Assembly (NCBI GenBank): GCA_963675425.1 | Contig: OY776214.1 | Span: 3,162,001-3,226,000 of the forward strand | Direction: 5' to 3' | Length of the DNA: 64,000 bases | DNA from: Sporobacter sp963675425 | GTDB taxonomy: Bacteria > Bacillota > Clostridia > Oscillospirales > Oscillospiraceae | Shown here: positions 34,422 through 43,571 of the stretch, one piece after another | Layout: every line of letters starts with the position of its first letter | Numbering within the stretch: the stretch's first letter is position 1 | Notes under the pieces: generated by a model | What the model saw: only the letters and a program-made list of their open reading frames with translations | What the model was told of the DNA's origin: nothing | The model's database searches: none | Made by a program: the position numbers and the translations under genes

Positions 34422-35244
34422 AATATGGCGTCAGCTTAAAAAAAATAAACTTGCAGTTGTTGCGCTCGTCGTCCTGGTTTTGCTTATCCTGGTCGCGGTG
34501 CTGGCGCCGGTTATCGCACCTTATTCATACTCGCAGCAGAATGCAAAGCTGGCAAATGCGGGGTCAAGCCCCGCGCATCTGCTTGGCAATGACAAGCTTG
34601 GGCGCGACATATTGAGCCGTCTGATATACGGGTCGGCCCAGTCTCTTCAAATGGGCGTCATCGCTGTGGTGATCGCAGCAACGATCGGAATCGCTCTCGG
34701 CGCCATCGCGGGTTATTTCGGCGGCTGGGTCGACAACCTCAGCATGCGTCTCCTGGACATTTATCAGGCTGTACCGATGTTTCTCCTGTGCGTGGCGCTG
34801 GCGGCGATAATGGGACCAAGCCTTCGAAACGCGATTATCGCGCTGGGTATAGGGACGGTGCCCGGTTACGCGCGAATCATGAGGGCGTCGGTCTTAACGG
34901 TACGTGAAAAAGAATACATAGAGGCCTCCCGGGCAATCAATGCAGGCAACGGCCGGATTATCATGAAGCATATTATACCGAACGCCATCGGACCGATGAT
35001 TGTCCAGATTACAATGGGTGTCGGCGCCTGCATCCTGGCCGGATCCGCGCTCAGCTTTATCGGCCTTGGCGTACAGCCGCCGATACCCGAATGGGGCGCC
35101 ATGATTTCGGACGCGCGGAGCACGATGCGGCAATATCCCACACATGCGCTGTACCCCGGCATCTGCGTGATGATCAGCGTTCTCGCCTGCAATCTGCTTG
35201 GAGACGGGCTGCGGGATGCGCTGGACCCGCGCCTTAAAAATTAG
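34387..35244 (+). CDS. ABC importer permease, peptide/nickel (DppC/OppC) type
   Basis: 285 residues from the ATG at 34387 (AAAGGGG upstream). Six membrane segments, typical LLGNDKLGRDILSRLIYG motif at residues 58-76 and EAA loop with EYIEASRAINAGNGRII. Forms a heterodimer with the preceding DppB-type permease. Starts inside the preceding gene. Confidence 0.92.
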   Translation: MQKKRKKSQLFEIWRQLKKNKLAVVALVVLVLLILVAVLAPVIAPYSYSQQNAKLANAGSSPAHLLGNDKLGRDILSRLIYGSAQSLQMGVIAVVIAATIGIALGAIAGYFGGWVDNLSMRLLDIYQAVPMFLLCVALAAIMGPSLRNAIIALGIGTVPGYARIMRASVLTVREKEYIEASRAINAGNGRIIMKHIIPNAIGPMIVQITMGVGACILAGSALSFIGLGVQPPIPEWGAMISDARSTMRQYPTHALYPGICVMISVLACNLLGDGLRDALDPRLKN

Positions 35245-35254
35245 AGGTAAAAGA

Positions 35255-36232
35255 ATGCAAGATAATTTACTCGAAATCCGCAACCTCTCGGTCGAATACC
35301 ATACCGACGACGCCGTCATCTATGCTGTTAACAATATCAATCTGACGATCAAATGCGGTGAAACTGTCGGAATTGTCGGCGAAACGGGCGCGGGGAAAAC
35401 AACGATTGCCAAGAGCATCCTGCGCATATTGCCAAAGCCGCAGGCGGAGCTTGTCTCGGGCGATATCTATGTCAAGGGTGAGAATATATTAGAGATGTCC
35501 GAAAAGGCAATGCAAAAAATACGCGGGAACGAGATTGCAATGATTTTTCAGGACCCGATGACGGCTTTAAATCCCATCGAGACAGTCGGGTTTCAGATTT
35601 CAGAGACCATCAAGCTGCACAACAAGATTTCGCGCGCGGAAGCTGAGCGCCGGGCCTGTGATATGCTCGAGATGGTTGGCATCCCAATGGATCGGTTCAA
35701 TGAGTTCCCGCACCAGTTTTCAGGAGGAATGAAACAGCGCGTCGTCATCGCTATGGCGCTGGCCTGTAATCCGGAACTGCTGCTGGCGGATGAACCGACA
35801 ACCGCGCTCGATGTCACCATTCAAGCACAGGTGCTTGATATGATGCGGTCGCTCAAAGAAAAGCTTAACACCTCCGTCGTCCTGATTACGCACGATCTCG
35901 GGGTCGTGGCTGAATTCTGCGATTCCGTTGCCGTTACATACGCCGGTGAAATTGTGGAGCGCGGCACCGTTGAAGACATTTTTGACCACGCTTCCCACCC
36001 TTATACGCTTGGTTTGTTTGGCTCGCTTCCGAAGCTTGACTCTACGGAGCGGAGGCTTCGTCCAATCAAGGGCCTGATGCCGGACCCGACGAATTTGCCG
36101 AAGGGCTGCCGGTTTCATGACCGCTGCCCCGACGCCACAGAGAAGTGCTCCGCATCGGTTCCCGAAGAAGTTGAAGTCACGCCAGGGCATTTCGCAAAAT
36201 GTTTTAATGCGGGGGTGAAGTATCATGCATAA
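35255..36232 (+). CDS. ABC importer ATPase, DppD/OppD type
   Basis: 325 residues from the ATG at 35255, following AGAGGT. Walker A GETGAGKTTIAK, signature QFSGGMKQRV, Walker B LLLADEPTTALD. The C-terminal oligopeptide-type extension contains the cysteine cluster found in DppD/F proteins (CRFHDRC..C), which is a [4Fe-4S]-type site in some members. Overlaps the next ATPase start. Confidence 0.93.
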   Translation: MQDNLLEIRNLSVEYHTDDAVIYAVNNINLTIKCGETVGIVGETGAGKTTIAKSILRILPKPQAELVSGDIYVKGENILEMSEKAMQKIRGNEIAMIFQDPMTALNPIETVGFQISETIKLHNKISRAEAERRACDMLEMVGIPMDRFNEFPHQFSGGMKQRVVIAMALACNPELLLADEPTTALDVTIQAQVLDMMRSLKEKLNTSVVLITHDLGVVAEFCDSVAVTYAGEIVERGTVEDIFDHASHPYTLGLFGSLPKLDSTERRLRPIKGLMPDPTNLPKGCRFHDRCPDATEKCSASVPEEVEVTPGHFAKCFNAGVKYHA

Positions 36233-37253
36233 TGTCCCCTCTTCAACCGAAAATAATGGACAATCGGCTGCGTTACTCGAAGTCCGCGACCTGAAGAAAT
36301 ACTTCAAGACCCGCAGTGACGCGATGCTCCACGCCGTGGACGGCATCAATTTTACACTGAACAAGGGTAAAACGCTCGGTGTCGTCGGCGAGTCAGGCTG
36401 CGGAAAATCAACGCTCGGACGCACGATCCTGCATCTGCTCGACGCAACCGGCGGCCAGGTACTGTTTGAAGGCAAGGATATCACGTTCCCGAGCAAAAAA
36501 GAGCTGCACCTTATTCGTGAAGACATGCAGATAATTTTCCAGGACCCGTTTTCGTCGCTCGATCCTCGCATGACGGTGAATGAGGCCATCATGGAGCCCC
36601 TCGTTTTACGCGGGGGCATGTCCAAGGCGGATATGCTGACCGAAACGCGGCAGCTGATGGACACGGTCGGCCTTGCCGCACGGTTCGAAAATACATACCC
36701 GCATGAGCTGGACGGCGGACGGCGCCAGCGGATCGGTATTGCCCGCGCGCTCTCGCTGAAACCGAAGTTTATCGTCTGCGACGAACCCGTCTCCGCGCTG
36801 GACGTCTCCATACAGGCGCAGATCATCAATCTGATGCTCGATTTGCAGGAGGAGCGCGGTCTTGCGTATATGTTCGTCACACATGACCTCTCTGTGGTCA
36901 AGTACATATCGGACGACATCATGGTCATGTACCTGGGGCAGATGGTCGAAATGGCGCCGTCAGACGAACTGTTCAAAAATACGCGTCACCCGTACACAAA
37001 AGCCCTACTGTCCGCCATTCCGGTCCCGGACATCCACAACAAGAAAAAACGGATCCTCTTGCAGGGTGAAATCACGTCGCCCATTAACCCGAAACCAGGA
37101 TGCAGGTTCATGGCACGGTGCCCGTATGCCAAAGAGGTATGTAACGAACCGCAAACACTTGAGGAATGCTCACCCGGGCATTTTGTCGCGTGTTGCTGTT
37201 ATAAGGAAATAAATAATAATGAGGAGGTAAAACAAAATGAAAAAAACACATAA
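36225..37253 (+). CDS. ABC importer ATPase, DppF/OppF type
   Basis: 342 residues. Walker A GESGCGKSTLGR; the signature LDGGRRQRIGIA deviates from the usual LSGGQRQR (Ser to Asp); Walker B FIVCDEPVSALD. C-terminal Cys-containing oligopeptide extension (CRFMARCPYAKEVC). Partner of the preceding ATPase; ends overlapping the substrate-binding protein start. Confidence 0.92.
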   Translation: MHNVPSSTENNGQSAALLEVRDLKKYFKTRSDAMLHAVDGINFTLNKGKTLGVVGESGCGKSTLGRTILHLLDATGGQVLFEGKDITFPSKKELHLIREDMQIIFQDPFSSLDPRMTVNEAIMEPLVLRGGMSKADMLTETRQLMDTVGLAARFENTYPHELDGGRRQRIGIARALSLKPKFIVCDEPVSALDVSIQAQIINLMLDLQEERGLAYMFVTHDLSVVKYISDDIMVMYLGQMVEMAPSDELFKNTRHPYTKALLSAIPVPDIHNKKKRILLQGEITSPINPKPGCRFMARCPYAKEVCNEPQTLEECSPGHFVACCCYKEINNNEEVKQNEKNT

Positions 37254-38805
37254 ACTGCTAGCACTGATGCTCTCGGTCCTTTTGATACTGTCGCTTCTGA
37301 CAGCGTGTAAGGGCAACACCCCTGCCACCAGCGCGAAACCCGGATCCAGCGCAAGCACAGAGACCAGTGAGGGTGATCCTAACAGGACACTCAATATTCA
37401 AACCATGCAGGATAGCGGTACGCTCTATCCCCTCGGTGTCACAGGCGGCTTCATTATACCGTTGTACTCTTTTTATGAGCCGCTGTACGAAACCAAGACC
37501 GACGGTTCACGCAAGTGGATTCTCGCAACGGGTCTTGACCGGGTCAGTGATCTTGAATACACGCTGACCATCCGCGAGGGCGTCAAGTTCTCAAACGGCA
37601 ATCCCCTCACGGCCGACGACGTCCTGTTTACAATGCAGATATGCAAAGCCAACCCACAGTTTTCTCTTAACGTCAAGGCCGTAGACTTTGACAAAACAAA
37701 GGTGACCGGCGACTATACGATCGATCTTTGGTATACAAAGTACAACGCCTCCCAGGAACCCGGTTTCGCCTCAATGTTCATTATGGACAAAGAGTCCTTC
37801 GATGAGAAGGCGTTATCGACCAAGCCCATCGGTACCGGCCCATATGTGGTAAAAGACTACGTCGTCAACAGCCACCTGTTGGTCACGGCTCGCGATGGTT
37901 ACTGGGGCGATGCGCCCAAAATCAAGAACATCGATTTCAAGGTCATTAACGAAACCTCGCAGATCGTCAACGCCATTGAAACAAAAAATGTCGATATAGC
38001 GGGGCCAATCTCTGTTGAGGACGCCGATTATGTCAAGTCGCTGGGATATGATGTCCGCATGCTTAACGGCGGCTATCCCGATGTCATATTGTTCAGCATG
38101 CTGCCGGATAGCCCGTTTGCGACTAAGGAAGCCCGCTGGGCCGTCAGCTACGCGGTTGATCGGCAGGCGATTGTCGATATTGTTTACAAAGGGTTGTCAT
38201 CCGTCGCCCAATATCCGGTGTCTCAATACGACCAGGACTATGAGTCCCGTTTTGCCAACATGCACGATACATATGCAACCGGTTACAACGTTGATAAGGC
38301 AAAAGAATATGCCGAAAAGTCAGGCCTCGTGGGCAAGACGATCCGCATCATCACGAACGGCGCATCAAATTATAACACGATGGCGGAAATGATCCAGGAA
38401 AACCTGCTTGATATCGGCATCGAAGCCAAGATCAGCAACTACGACCAGGCGACATATTTCGGAACGATCGGAGACGCTAAGAATTTCGACATTGCACTCT
38501 TCGGGCCGTCTGCCCCGAGTATGCTGGCTGTCGATATTCTGTCAATGTACCCGACGTTCATCTCGTTAGGTTGGACCGGTGCCGACCGCGACAAATACGG
38601 CGAGCTCAGCCAGGATGCTATCTCAACATACGATCCGACCGAGCGTGGCAATAAGCTGTTCGAGGCTTTGAAGGTCTGGGTAGACGTCGACCCGTGGTTT
38701 GCATTAAGCGAAGAGGTTATGCCAAGAGCGATAGCGCCTGATGTCACCGGTGTCGAGTACATGAAATCCGGAAGCATTTTCTACCAGGATATCGCTTTCA
38801 AATAA
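37237..38805 (+). CDS. ABC importer substrate-binding lipoprotein, family 5
   Basis: 522 residues. Signal and lipobox LLTAC, short Ser/Thr linker, then SBP_bac_5 fold (FSNGNPLTADDVLFTM, KPIGTGPYVV, ARWAVSYAVDRQAIVD). GGAGGT 9 bases before the ATG. This type binds peptides, heme, nickel complexes or sugars; substrate is not deducible. It sits between cupin copies 2 and 3, so the cargo is likely processed by the cupin proteins. Confidence 0.92.
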   Translation: MKKTHKLLALMLSVLLILSLLTACKGNTPATSAKPGSSASTETSEGDPNRTLNIQTMQDSGTLYPLGVTGGFIIPLYSFYEPLYETKTDGSRKWILATGLDRVSDLEYTLTIREGVKFSNGNPLTADDVLFTMQICKANPQFSLNVKAVDFDKTKVTGDYTIDLWYTKYNASQEPGFASMFIMDKESFDEKALSTKPIGTGPYVVKDYVVNSHLLVTARDGYWGDAPKIKNIDFKVINETSQIVNAIETKNVDIAGPISVEDADYVKSLGYDVRMLNGGYPDVILFSMLPDSPFATKEARWAVSYAVDRQAIVDIVYKGLSSVAQYPVSQYDQDYESRFANMHDTYATGYNVDKAKEYAEKSGLVGKTIRIITNGASNYNTMAEMIQENLLDIGIEAKISNYDQATYFGTIGDAKNFDIALFGPSAPSMLAVDILSMYPTFISLGWTGADRDKYGELSQDAISTYDPTERGNKLFEALKVWVDVDPWFALSEEVMPRAIAPDVTGVEYMKSGSIFYQDIAFK

Positions 38806-38844
38806 AGATATTTATATCCCTTAAATGAGTCGGGAACATAATCG

Positions 38845-38886
38845 AACCGCTCCTCTATACCGTTCGTTTGTTATAGGGGAGCGGTT
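38845..38886 (+). terminator. Partial terminator after the binding-protein gene
   Basis: 15-bp stem (AACCGCTCCTCTATA with one G-T), loop of about 12, then a short T-run. It lies 39 bases after the stop and 42 bases before cupin copy 3. It may reduce rather than stop transcription into the last two genes. Confidence 0.7.
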
Positions 38887-38927
38887 TTCATACCTTCGTA
38901 ATTAATAAATATAAAGGAGCGTAAAAT

Positions 38928-40262
38928 ATGCAAGAAAAATTTGAAAAGCTGTTCTATGAATTTGTACCGCAGGAAACGCACTGGGGTGACTGGTGCCATT
39001 CGCCGCAGGCCTATTTCCGCGGGGAAAAGGATATGCCCGGAGCTGGGATGAACACCGGCTTCCAGGTGTTCAAGGCCCCCAAGCTCCTTGAAACTGAGCC
39101 GCACTTCCACAGGGAGGATGAGTACCTCGTGTTTCTCGGCGCGAAGCTGCCCGACGTGTTTTCGTCGTGGGACGCTGAGGTGCATTTCTTTGTCGGCAAG
39201 ACACTTGACACAATGGAGAAGATCGTCATCACGGAGCCGACGATAGTCAGGCTCCCGAAAGGCTGGTGGCACAGCCCGCTGAACTTTGTGCGTGTCGACA
39301 AACCGCTGCTGTTCCAGGCCGTTATGCTCTCAGGCAGGACGGGACTCGTCAAATATGTCGAGAGGAAAGACGGCGAGCGTCAGTACATATATATAGGCGA
39401 CGAAACGAGCAGCAATTGCATCATGGATCCGCATAAGAAGTGCACTATCTGCGGCTATTGCTTCGCGCACCCAGAGAAGCGGCCCCCGCTGCCGTATTCC
39501 TATGTGAAGTGGACCGTTATCAACGAGGACGGTGTCAAATCTTATACGGACACCGGGGCGTATGACCCCACGAAGGCGCCGGCGTCACCCGATTGTGTCG
39601 TTATGCCCGGATATAAGTCAAAACCATATTCGGACGCGACGAAACTGAAAGTCAAAAAGCCCCCGCTCTCACAGGAGGTTGCCAAATGCGTTCTTGCGTG
39701 TCCGAAGGAAGAGACAAAATGGGGAGACTGGTGTCCCTCACCTCAGGTGTACTTCCGCGGTGAAACGTACATGGAGGACGCGACGTATCATGTCGGCTGG
39801 CAGGTTTTCACTGCAGCCAATGACATGGAGGACACGCACATACACCAGGGCGCCGAGGAGTATTTTTACTTTATGGGCGCCGACCCGATGAACATTTTTG
39901 ATTTCGACTGTGAGATTGAGGTGCGCATCGGAGAAGATCCCGATCACATGGAGAGCAAGATCATCACGAAACCGACGGTTGTGCGTATTCCTGCAAACGT
40001 TTGGCACTGCCCGATTCTGTTCCGCAAGATGAAAAAGCCGATTATATTCCAGGCGGCATTTTTGTCCGGCACATGGGGAACGATCACGCGGGCGGCCGAC
40101 GCCGGGCTTTCATCAGACGAGCTTGAAAATGCGCATTTTTTCCGGAAGCACACGTACAACTATATGGGCGATAATGTGCGCTTTTGTAAGTTTAACGACA
40201 AGAAACGCTGCAATATATGCGGCGCGTGCTTCCAGAGCCCGGAAGATTACTTGCAGGAATAA
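38928..40262 (+). CDS. Tandem double-cupin protein, both halves with four-cysteine motif
   Basis: 444 residues. Half 1 (1-185): cupin ligands PHFHREDEYLVF, second His in WWHSP, tail Cys164-x7-Cys172-x2-Cys175-x2-Cys178. Half 2 (about 245-444): THIHQGAEEYFYF, VWHCP, tail Cys420-x7-Cys428-x2-Cys431-x2-Cys434. Linker 190-245 is Pro/Lys-rich. Each half starts with the same THWGDW(C)-SPQ-YFRGE motif, so it arose by duplication and fusion. AAAGGAGCG 7 bases before ATG. Confidence 0.87.
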   Translation: MQEKFEKLFYEFVPQETHWGDWCHSPQAYFRGEKDMPGAGMNTGFQVFKAPKLLETEPHFHREDEYLVFLGAKLPDVFSSWDAEVHFFVGKTLDTMEKIVITEPTIVRLPKGWWHSPLNFVRVDKPLLFQAVMLSGRTGLVKYVERKDGERQYIYIGDETSSNCIMDPHKKCTICGYCFAHPEKRPPLPYSYVKWTVINEDGVKSYTDTGAYDPTKAPASPDCVVMPGYKSKPYSDATKLKVKKPPLSQEVAKCVLACPKEETKWGDWCPSPQVYFRGETYMEDATYHVGWQVFTAANDMEDTHIHQGAEEYFYFMGADPMNIFDFDCEIEVRIGEDPDHMESKIITKPTVVRIPANVWHCPILFRKMKKPIIFQAAFLSGTWGTITRAADAGLSSDELENAHFFRKHTYNYMGDNVRFCKFNDKKRCNICGACFQSPEDYLQE

Positions 40263-40293
40263 CTGATTCACTGGTGGTTTAAAGGAGATATAA

Positions 40294-41511
40294 ATGCGTG
40301 TTGCTCATCCTGTGGGCAACCGCAACCAAGGCACAAAATATCCATTCCTTTTAATGGCCATTTTGTGCCTTGGTGCGAAGCAGAAAGGAATGGTCAAAAG
40401 CATGGGAAGATATGATGATTTGGTTTTTACAATTCCCAAGGAGTACCATAAGTGGTATGGTTTCGCGTCACCCCGAGGATTCTTCCGCGGTACCACGATG
40501 ATGCCCAAAGCCAAAGTTTATGTGGACTTCACCTCGATAACGAAAGAGCTCGCGATGGAGGTGCCGCATACACACCACGCCGTTGACGAATACATTGTCC
40601 TGACGGGTGCCGACATGAACAACTTTTTTGAGTTCGGTGGTGAAGTCGATATGTGGCTCGGCGATGATCCGCAAAGGATGGAAATGTTCACGATCACATC
40701 ACCGACCATCATTCGCATTCCGCCCAAACTGTATCATTGCCCTCTGAATTTCAAGAACATCAGGAAGCCTATCGTTTTTTCAGCCCTCTATCTTGATGGT
40801 GACTGGTCCAAGGTTACCCCGAAAATCAACGAAGACGGTAGGGAGGAGTTTCAATACGACGGAGCCGGCGTTCGCCGCTGCGTAAAAGATCGCTCCAAGG
40901 AATGCGTCTATTGTGGGCAGTGCTTCTCAGAGAAAATGAACGAGTTTGCCGAAAAGGCCAAAAACGATACACCTCCTCCCCAGGAAGAACTCCTCAGGCC
41001 GTACTATGAAATGGCAAAACTGCCGCGCACCGGCAAGTTTGACAAATATGTTTATCCATTTAAACCCGAAGACCACACTGACCCGCGCTTTCTCAGTCCA
41101 CGGGCTGGTTTTAGAGGCACAAGCGAGATGCCGGAATCCAGGCTTCGATATTTATATGATATCGTTATGCAGGAGTGCACAGTTGGGGATGAGGTTCACA
41201 TGCACCACGCCGTCGAGGAGTACCTGTTCTTCACCGGCGCCGACATAACATATTTCTTCGAGTTTGATGCCGAAATCGAGGTGCAGCTCAGTGAGGACCC
41301 GGACCATATGGAGACCTATACGATCACAGAGCCAACAGTAATCCGTATTCCACCTAAAATGTGGCATGGTCCCGTCAAATTTAAGCGCGTCGGCGCGCCC
41401 ATCAACTTTATGCCCTTATATCCCTCCGGCGAATACGGCAGGGTTGTCCGCGAGCTTAAAGCTGATGGCACCCCGACATACGTCTACAAGGGAACTGATC
41501 TGCCGAAATGA
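40294..41511 (+). CDS. Tandem double-cupin protein; only first half has four-cysteine motif
   Basis: 405 residues from the ATG at 40294, which has the strong RBS AAAGGAG six bases upstream. The first 36 residues encode the hairpin region and are unlike the paralogues; a shorter start at 40402 (MGRYDDLVF, 369 residues) fits paralogues better but has a distant RBS. Half 1: PHTHHAVDEYIV, YHCP, Cys196-x7-Cys204-x2-Cys207-x2-Cys210. Half 2: VHMHHAVEEYLFF, WHGP, but it ends without the cysteine tail. The cupin ligands are retained in both halves. Confidence 0.84.
   Translation: MRVAHPVGNRNQGTKYPFLLMAILCLGAKQKGMVKSMGRYDDLVFTIPKEYHKWYGFASPRGFFRGTTMMPKAKVYVDFTSITKELAMEVPHTHHAVDEYIVLTGADMNNFFEFGGEVDMWLGDDPQRMEMFTITSPTIIRIPPKLYHCPLNFKNIRKPIVFSALYLDGDWSKVTPKINEDGREEFQYDGAGVRRCVKDRSKECVYCGQCFSEKMNEFAEKAKNDTPPPQEELLRPYYEMAKLPRTGKFDKYVYPFKPEDHTDPRFLSPRAGFRGTSEMPESRLRYLYDIVMQECTVGDEVHMHHAVEEYLFFTGADITYFFEFDAEIEVQLSEDPDHMETYTITEPTVIRIPPKMWHGPVKFKRVGAPINFMPLYPSGEYGRVVRELKADGTPTYVYKGTDLPK
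40321..40377 (+). repeat. Long hairpin at the start of the fourth cupin gene
   Basis: 15-bp perfect inverted repeat (ACCAAGGCACAAAAT at 40325-40339 with complement at 40360-40374), extended by CGC/GCG through a one-base bulge and by an inner CCATT/AATGG stem. It lies between the strong RBS and the conserved domain start. It could be an inserted palindromic element or a translational control structure. Confidence 0.8.
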
Positions 41512-41610
41512 ACCAAGACAGCCTCGTTTGAAGTGACCCTCAAGTATTCAAGAAGCATACGACATTTCAATTAATCGTCACCTTGTGGTCAAAATACAGT
41601 TGTCAAGCAG

Positions 41611-41662
41611 CCGGAGGACATGTTGTCTGCGTAAGCAGGCGGCAGGCCCTCCGGTTGTTTTT
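41611..41662 (+). terminator. Likely terminator of the cupin-importer operon
   Basis: CCGGAGG (41611-41617) pairs with CCTCCGG (41648-41654), inner CTGC/GCAG stem, followed by TTGTTTTT. It lies 100 bases after the last cupin stop. Confidence 0.6.
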
Positions 41663-41834
41663 GCACCGTTTTGCGGTCCAATATCGCCGCCGGCTTGTCT
41701 ATTGTACTGCAAATACAGCGAGAGGCATGGAATACCATGCTGGGGAAATATATTCGCCGCAAATAAACCATGCTAACATGGTACACAAAGTGATTGCCAA
41801 TTATGCTGAATGGTGCATGTGCCGGATGCCGGCG
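41663..41834. other. Gap between convergent cupin and pucR-type genes
   Basis: No gene. It contains two small palindromes, GCATGG-AATA-CCATGC (near 41727) and ACCATG-CTAA-CATGGT (near 41768). On the minus strand the second is followed by TTTATTTG and may end the regulator transcript. Confidence 0.5.
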
Positions 41835-43460
41835 TTAGGAATCAACGTGGTTTTTTGGGTAATCCGTTTGAATATGCGGATCGCGGTTTTTTTCCATATA
41901 CTTCGGCTGGCTTGCCGATGTCACGTTTTTATTCACAATACGAAGAGCGATGCAGGACAGCAGTATGTGCAGGCGCTCGGGCGGGTCGTCGAGCTGCATG
42001 GGAGCGATTTTCTCAATTGATTTTAGCCGGTAGGTCAGCGTACTGCGATGAATAAAGAGCTTTTCGGACGCTGTCATCAGGCTTTTATTGTTCATCAAAT
42101 ACGTTTCCAGCGTCAGCAGAAAATCCGTTCCATTGGCCGCGTCGTATTCCTGCACACGTATAGCAGCGTGATGACACGTATGACGCACCGGAAAGCACGA
42201 GCTAAGCTCGTTGATGAGGTGCGTCTCCATGACATCGCGGTAATACAGGATTCGCCGGCCCTTTGTCGAGATGCGAAGCGGCAGTGTTGCCAAATCAAAC
42301 TGCATTTTCATTTGACCGAAATCACAGAACCGAAGCCCGACGCTGCACAGGGCGCTGTCCATGGAAAGCTGTTTTTTTAGCGCGGGCAAGCACTGATTCA
42401 GCATCTCGCATGCGCCGTTATGCAGCAGGATCAGGATGAAGTCTTCATAACGCAGCGCCACGCAGTCGGAGTAAGCGCCGGCGAAAACATTTTCGTAATT
42501 ATACAGATAGTGGCTGACGTTACGGTCTTCCGGCGGAAGCCTGACAAGCAGGATTTGATAATCGTCACCCGCATTCCAGCCAAGGCGGGCAAGATTTGTA
42601 TGTAAGAACGTCGAATCCATTGTGGCATAGCGCAGCGCCGTGGCCACGCTCGTCCGAAAATAATTACGCGTGCTTAAAAAGGTGTTGTACCGTTCCATAA
42701 TAATCGGATGCATCAGGTCGGCAATGTAGTCCGCCACCCACTGATGATGCTCCGACAGGGGTTTTTTAACCTCGCAGAATATGAGTGTGGCCACGCGCAT
42801 ATCTCCATAATCAAACGCGATATTTAGGTGGCGCGGGATGCCGCCGCCGACATCCAGAAACGTTGATCGCGGGAAGTTTTTCGGGTTATTTGGCAGCATA
42901 CGGACCTTTTCGCGCGGCACCATAGGCACGATGCTCCGCTTGGCCGCGAGTGTTTTCTGCCAGACAACGTCGTCATCCGGCGGCTGAAAATTATCGCTGT
43001 AGCCGATCAGCGCGAAATCAGAGGCGTACAGGGATACGTGACATTCCAAAAACATCGCGCACGCATTCAGTACGGAGCGGATTGGTTCGTTGGCTAAAAG
43101 CGCCTCGAGCAGTTTGCGTTCCAAACTGTTGTATTTTGTAAAGGTTTCCTGAATCTCACGCAAAATGGTTAAGACGTCGGTACTGCCGGCCAGCACAAAT
43201 CCGTTGAGGGATTGATTGGTTAAAACAGCGCGCGCATCGTTTCCGCCGCCGATACAGATCAGATTTTTAGGGTATCCGCCGACGTCCTGGAGCTGTTCCC
43301 ACTGAGCGATATAGACGATACCGGGCGCGTCGCTGCCAAGCCCTGAAATAAACGGATAGATACTCGTCAGTTCCATCGGACCGTCCGTATTGCCGTAGAT
43401 ATATTCTATTGGAAAAGACAGACGGTCCATGATCATTTGAAGGTTCAGTTTCATAGTCAT
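41835..43460 (-). CDS. PucR/CdaR-type transcriptional regulator
   Basis: 541 residues. The C-terminal about 70 residues hold the PucR helix-turn-helix (SEKLFIHRSTLTYRLKSIEKI). The central part is a GGDEF-like/CdaR-type sensor region without catalytic motifs, and the N-terminal half resembles the PucR purine-sensing region. Start at the ATG with AGGAGG-like GGGAGGT upstream. It is divergent from the glycyl radical enzyme operon and most likely activates it in response to its substrate. Final 30 residues are a polar tail unlike the family. Confidence 0.85.
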   Translation of the reverse strand: MTMKLNLQMIMDRLSFPIEYIYGNTDGPMELTSIYPFISGLGSDAPGIVYIAQWEQLQDVGGYPKNLICIGGGNDARAVLTNQSLNGFVLAGSTDVLTILREIQETFTKYNSLERKLLEALLANEPIRSVLNACAMFLECHVSLYASDFALIGYSDNFQPPDDDVVWQKTLAAKRSIVPMVPREKVRMLPNNPKNFPRSTFLDVGGGIPRHLNIAFDYGDMRVATLIFCEVKKPLSEHHQWVADYIADLMHPIIMERYNTFLSTRNYFRTSVATALRYATMDSTFLHTNLARLGWNAGDDYQILLVRLPPEDRNVSHYLYNYENVFAGAYSDCVALRYEDFILILLHNGACEMLNQCLPALKKQLSMDSALCSVGLRFCDFGQMKMQFDLATLPLRISTKGRRILYYRDVMETHLINELSSCFPVRHTCHHAAIRVQEYDAANGTDFLLTLETYLMNNKSLMTASEKLFIHRSTLTYRLKSIEKIAPMQLDDPPERLHILLSCIALRIVNKNVTSASQPKYMEKNRDPHIQTDYPKNHVDS

Positions 43461-43484
43461 TACCTCCCAAGATATTCAATTGCT

Positions 43485-43499
43485 CTGACAGTATGTCAG
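43485..43499. promoter_or_regulatory. Palindrome in the pucR-type gene leader
   Basis: CTGACA-GTA-TGTCAG, perfect 6-bp arms, 25 bases upstream of the regulator start codon. Possible autoregulatory site. Confidence 0.5.
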
Positions 43500-43542
43500 T
43501 CATAGTAGACGAGCACTTTCAACAGGAACTATGCAATAACAT

Positions 43543-43571
43543 TAATACAATAGGGCTACTCCTACTGTCAA
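43543..43571 (-). promoter_or_regulatory. Possible promoter of the pucR-type gene
   Basis: Minus strand: TTGACA (43566-43571), 17 bases, GTATTA (43543-43548). The -10 box is poor. Confidence 0.45.

Noticed and set aside
35720..36976. 418-codon minus-strand frame
   Set aside because: It is antisense to both importer ATPases and shows no domain.
41583..42020. 145-codon plus-strand frame over the end of the pucR-type gene
   Set aside because: It is antisense to the clear PucR helix-turn-helix region and has no RBS.
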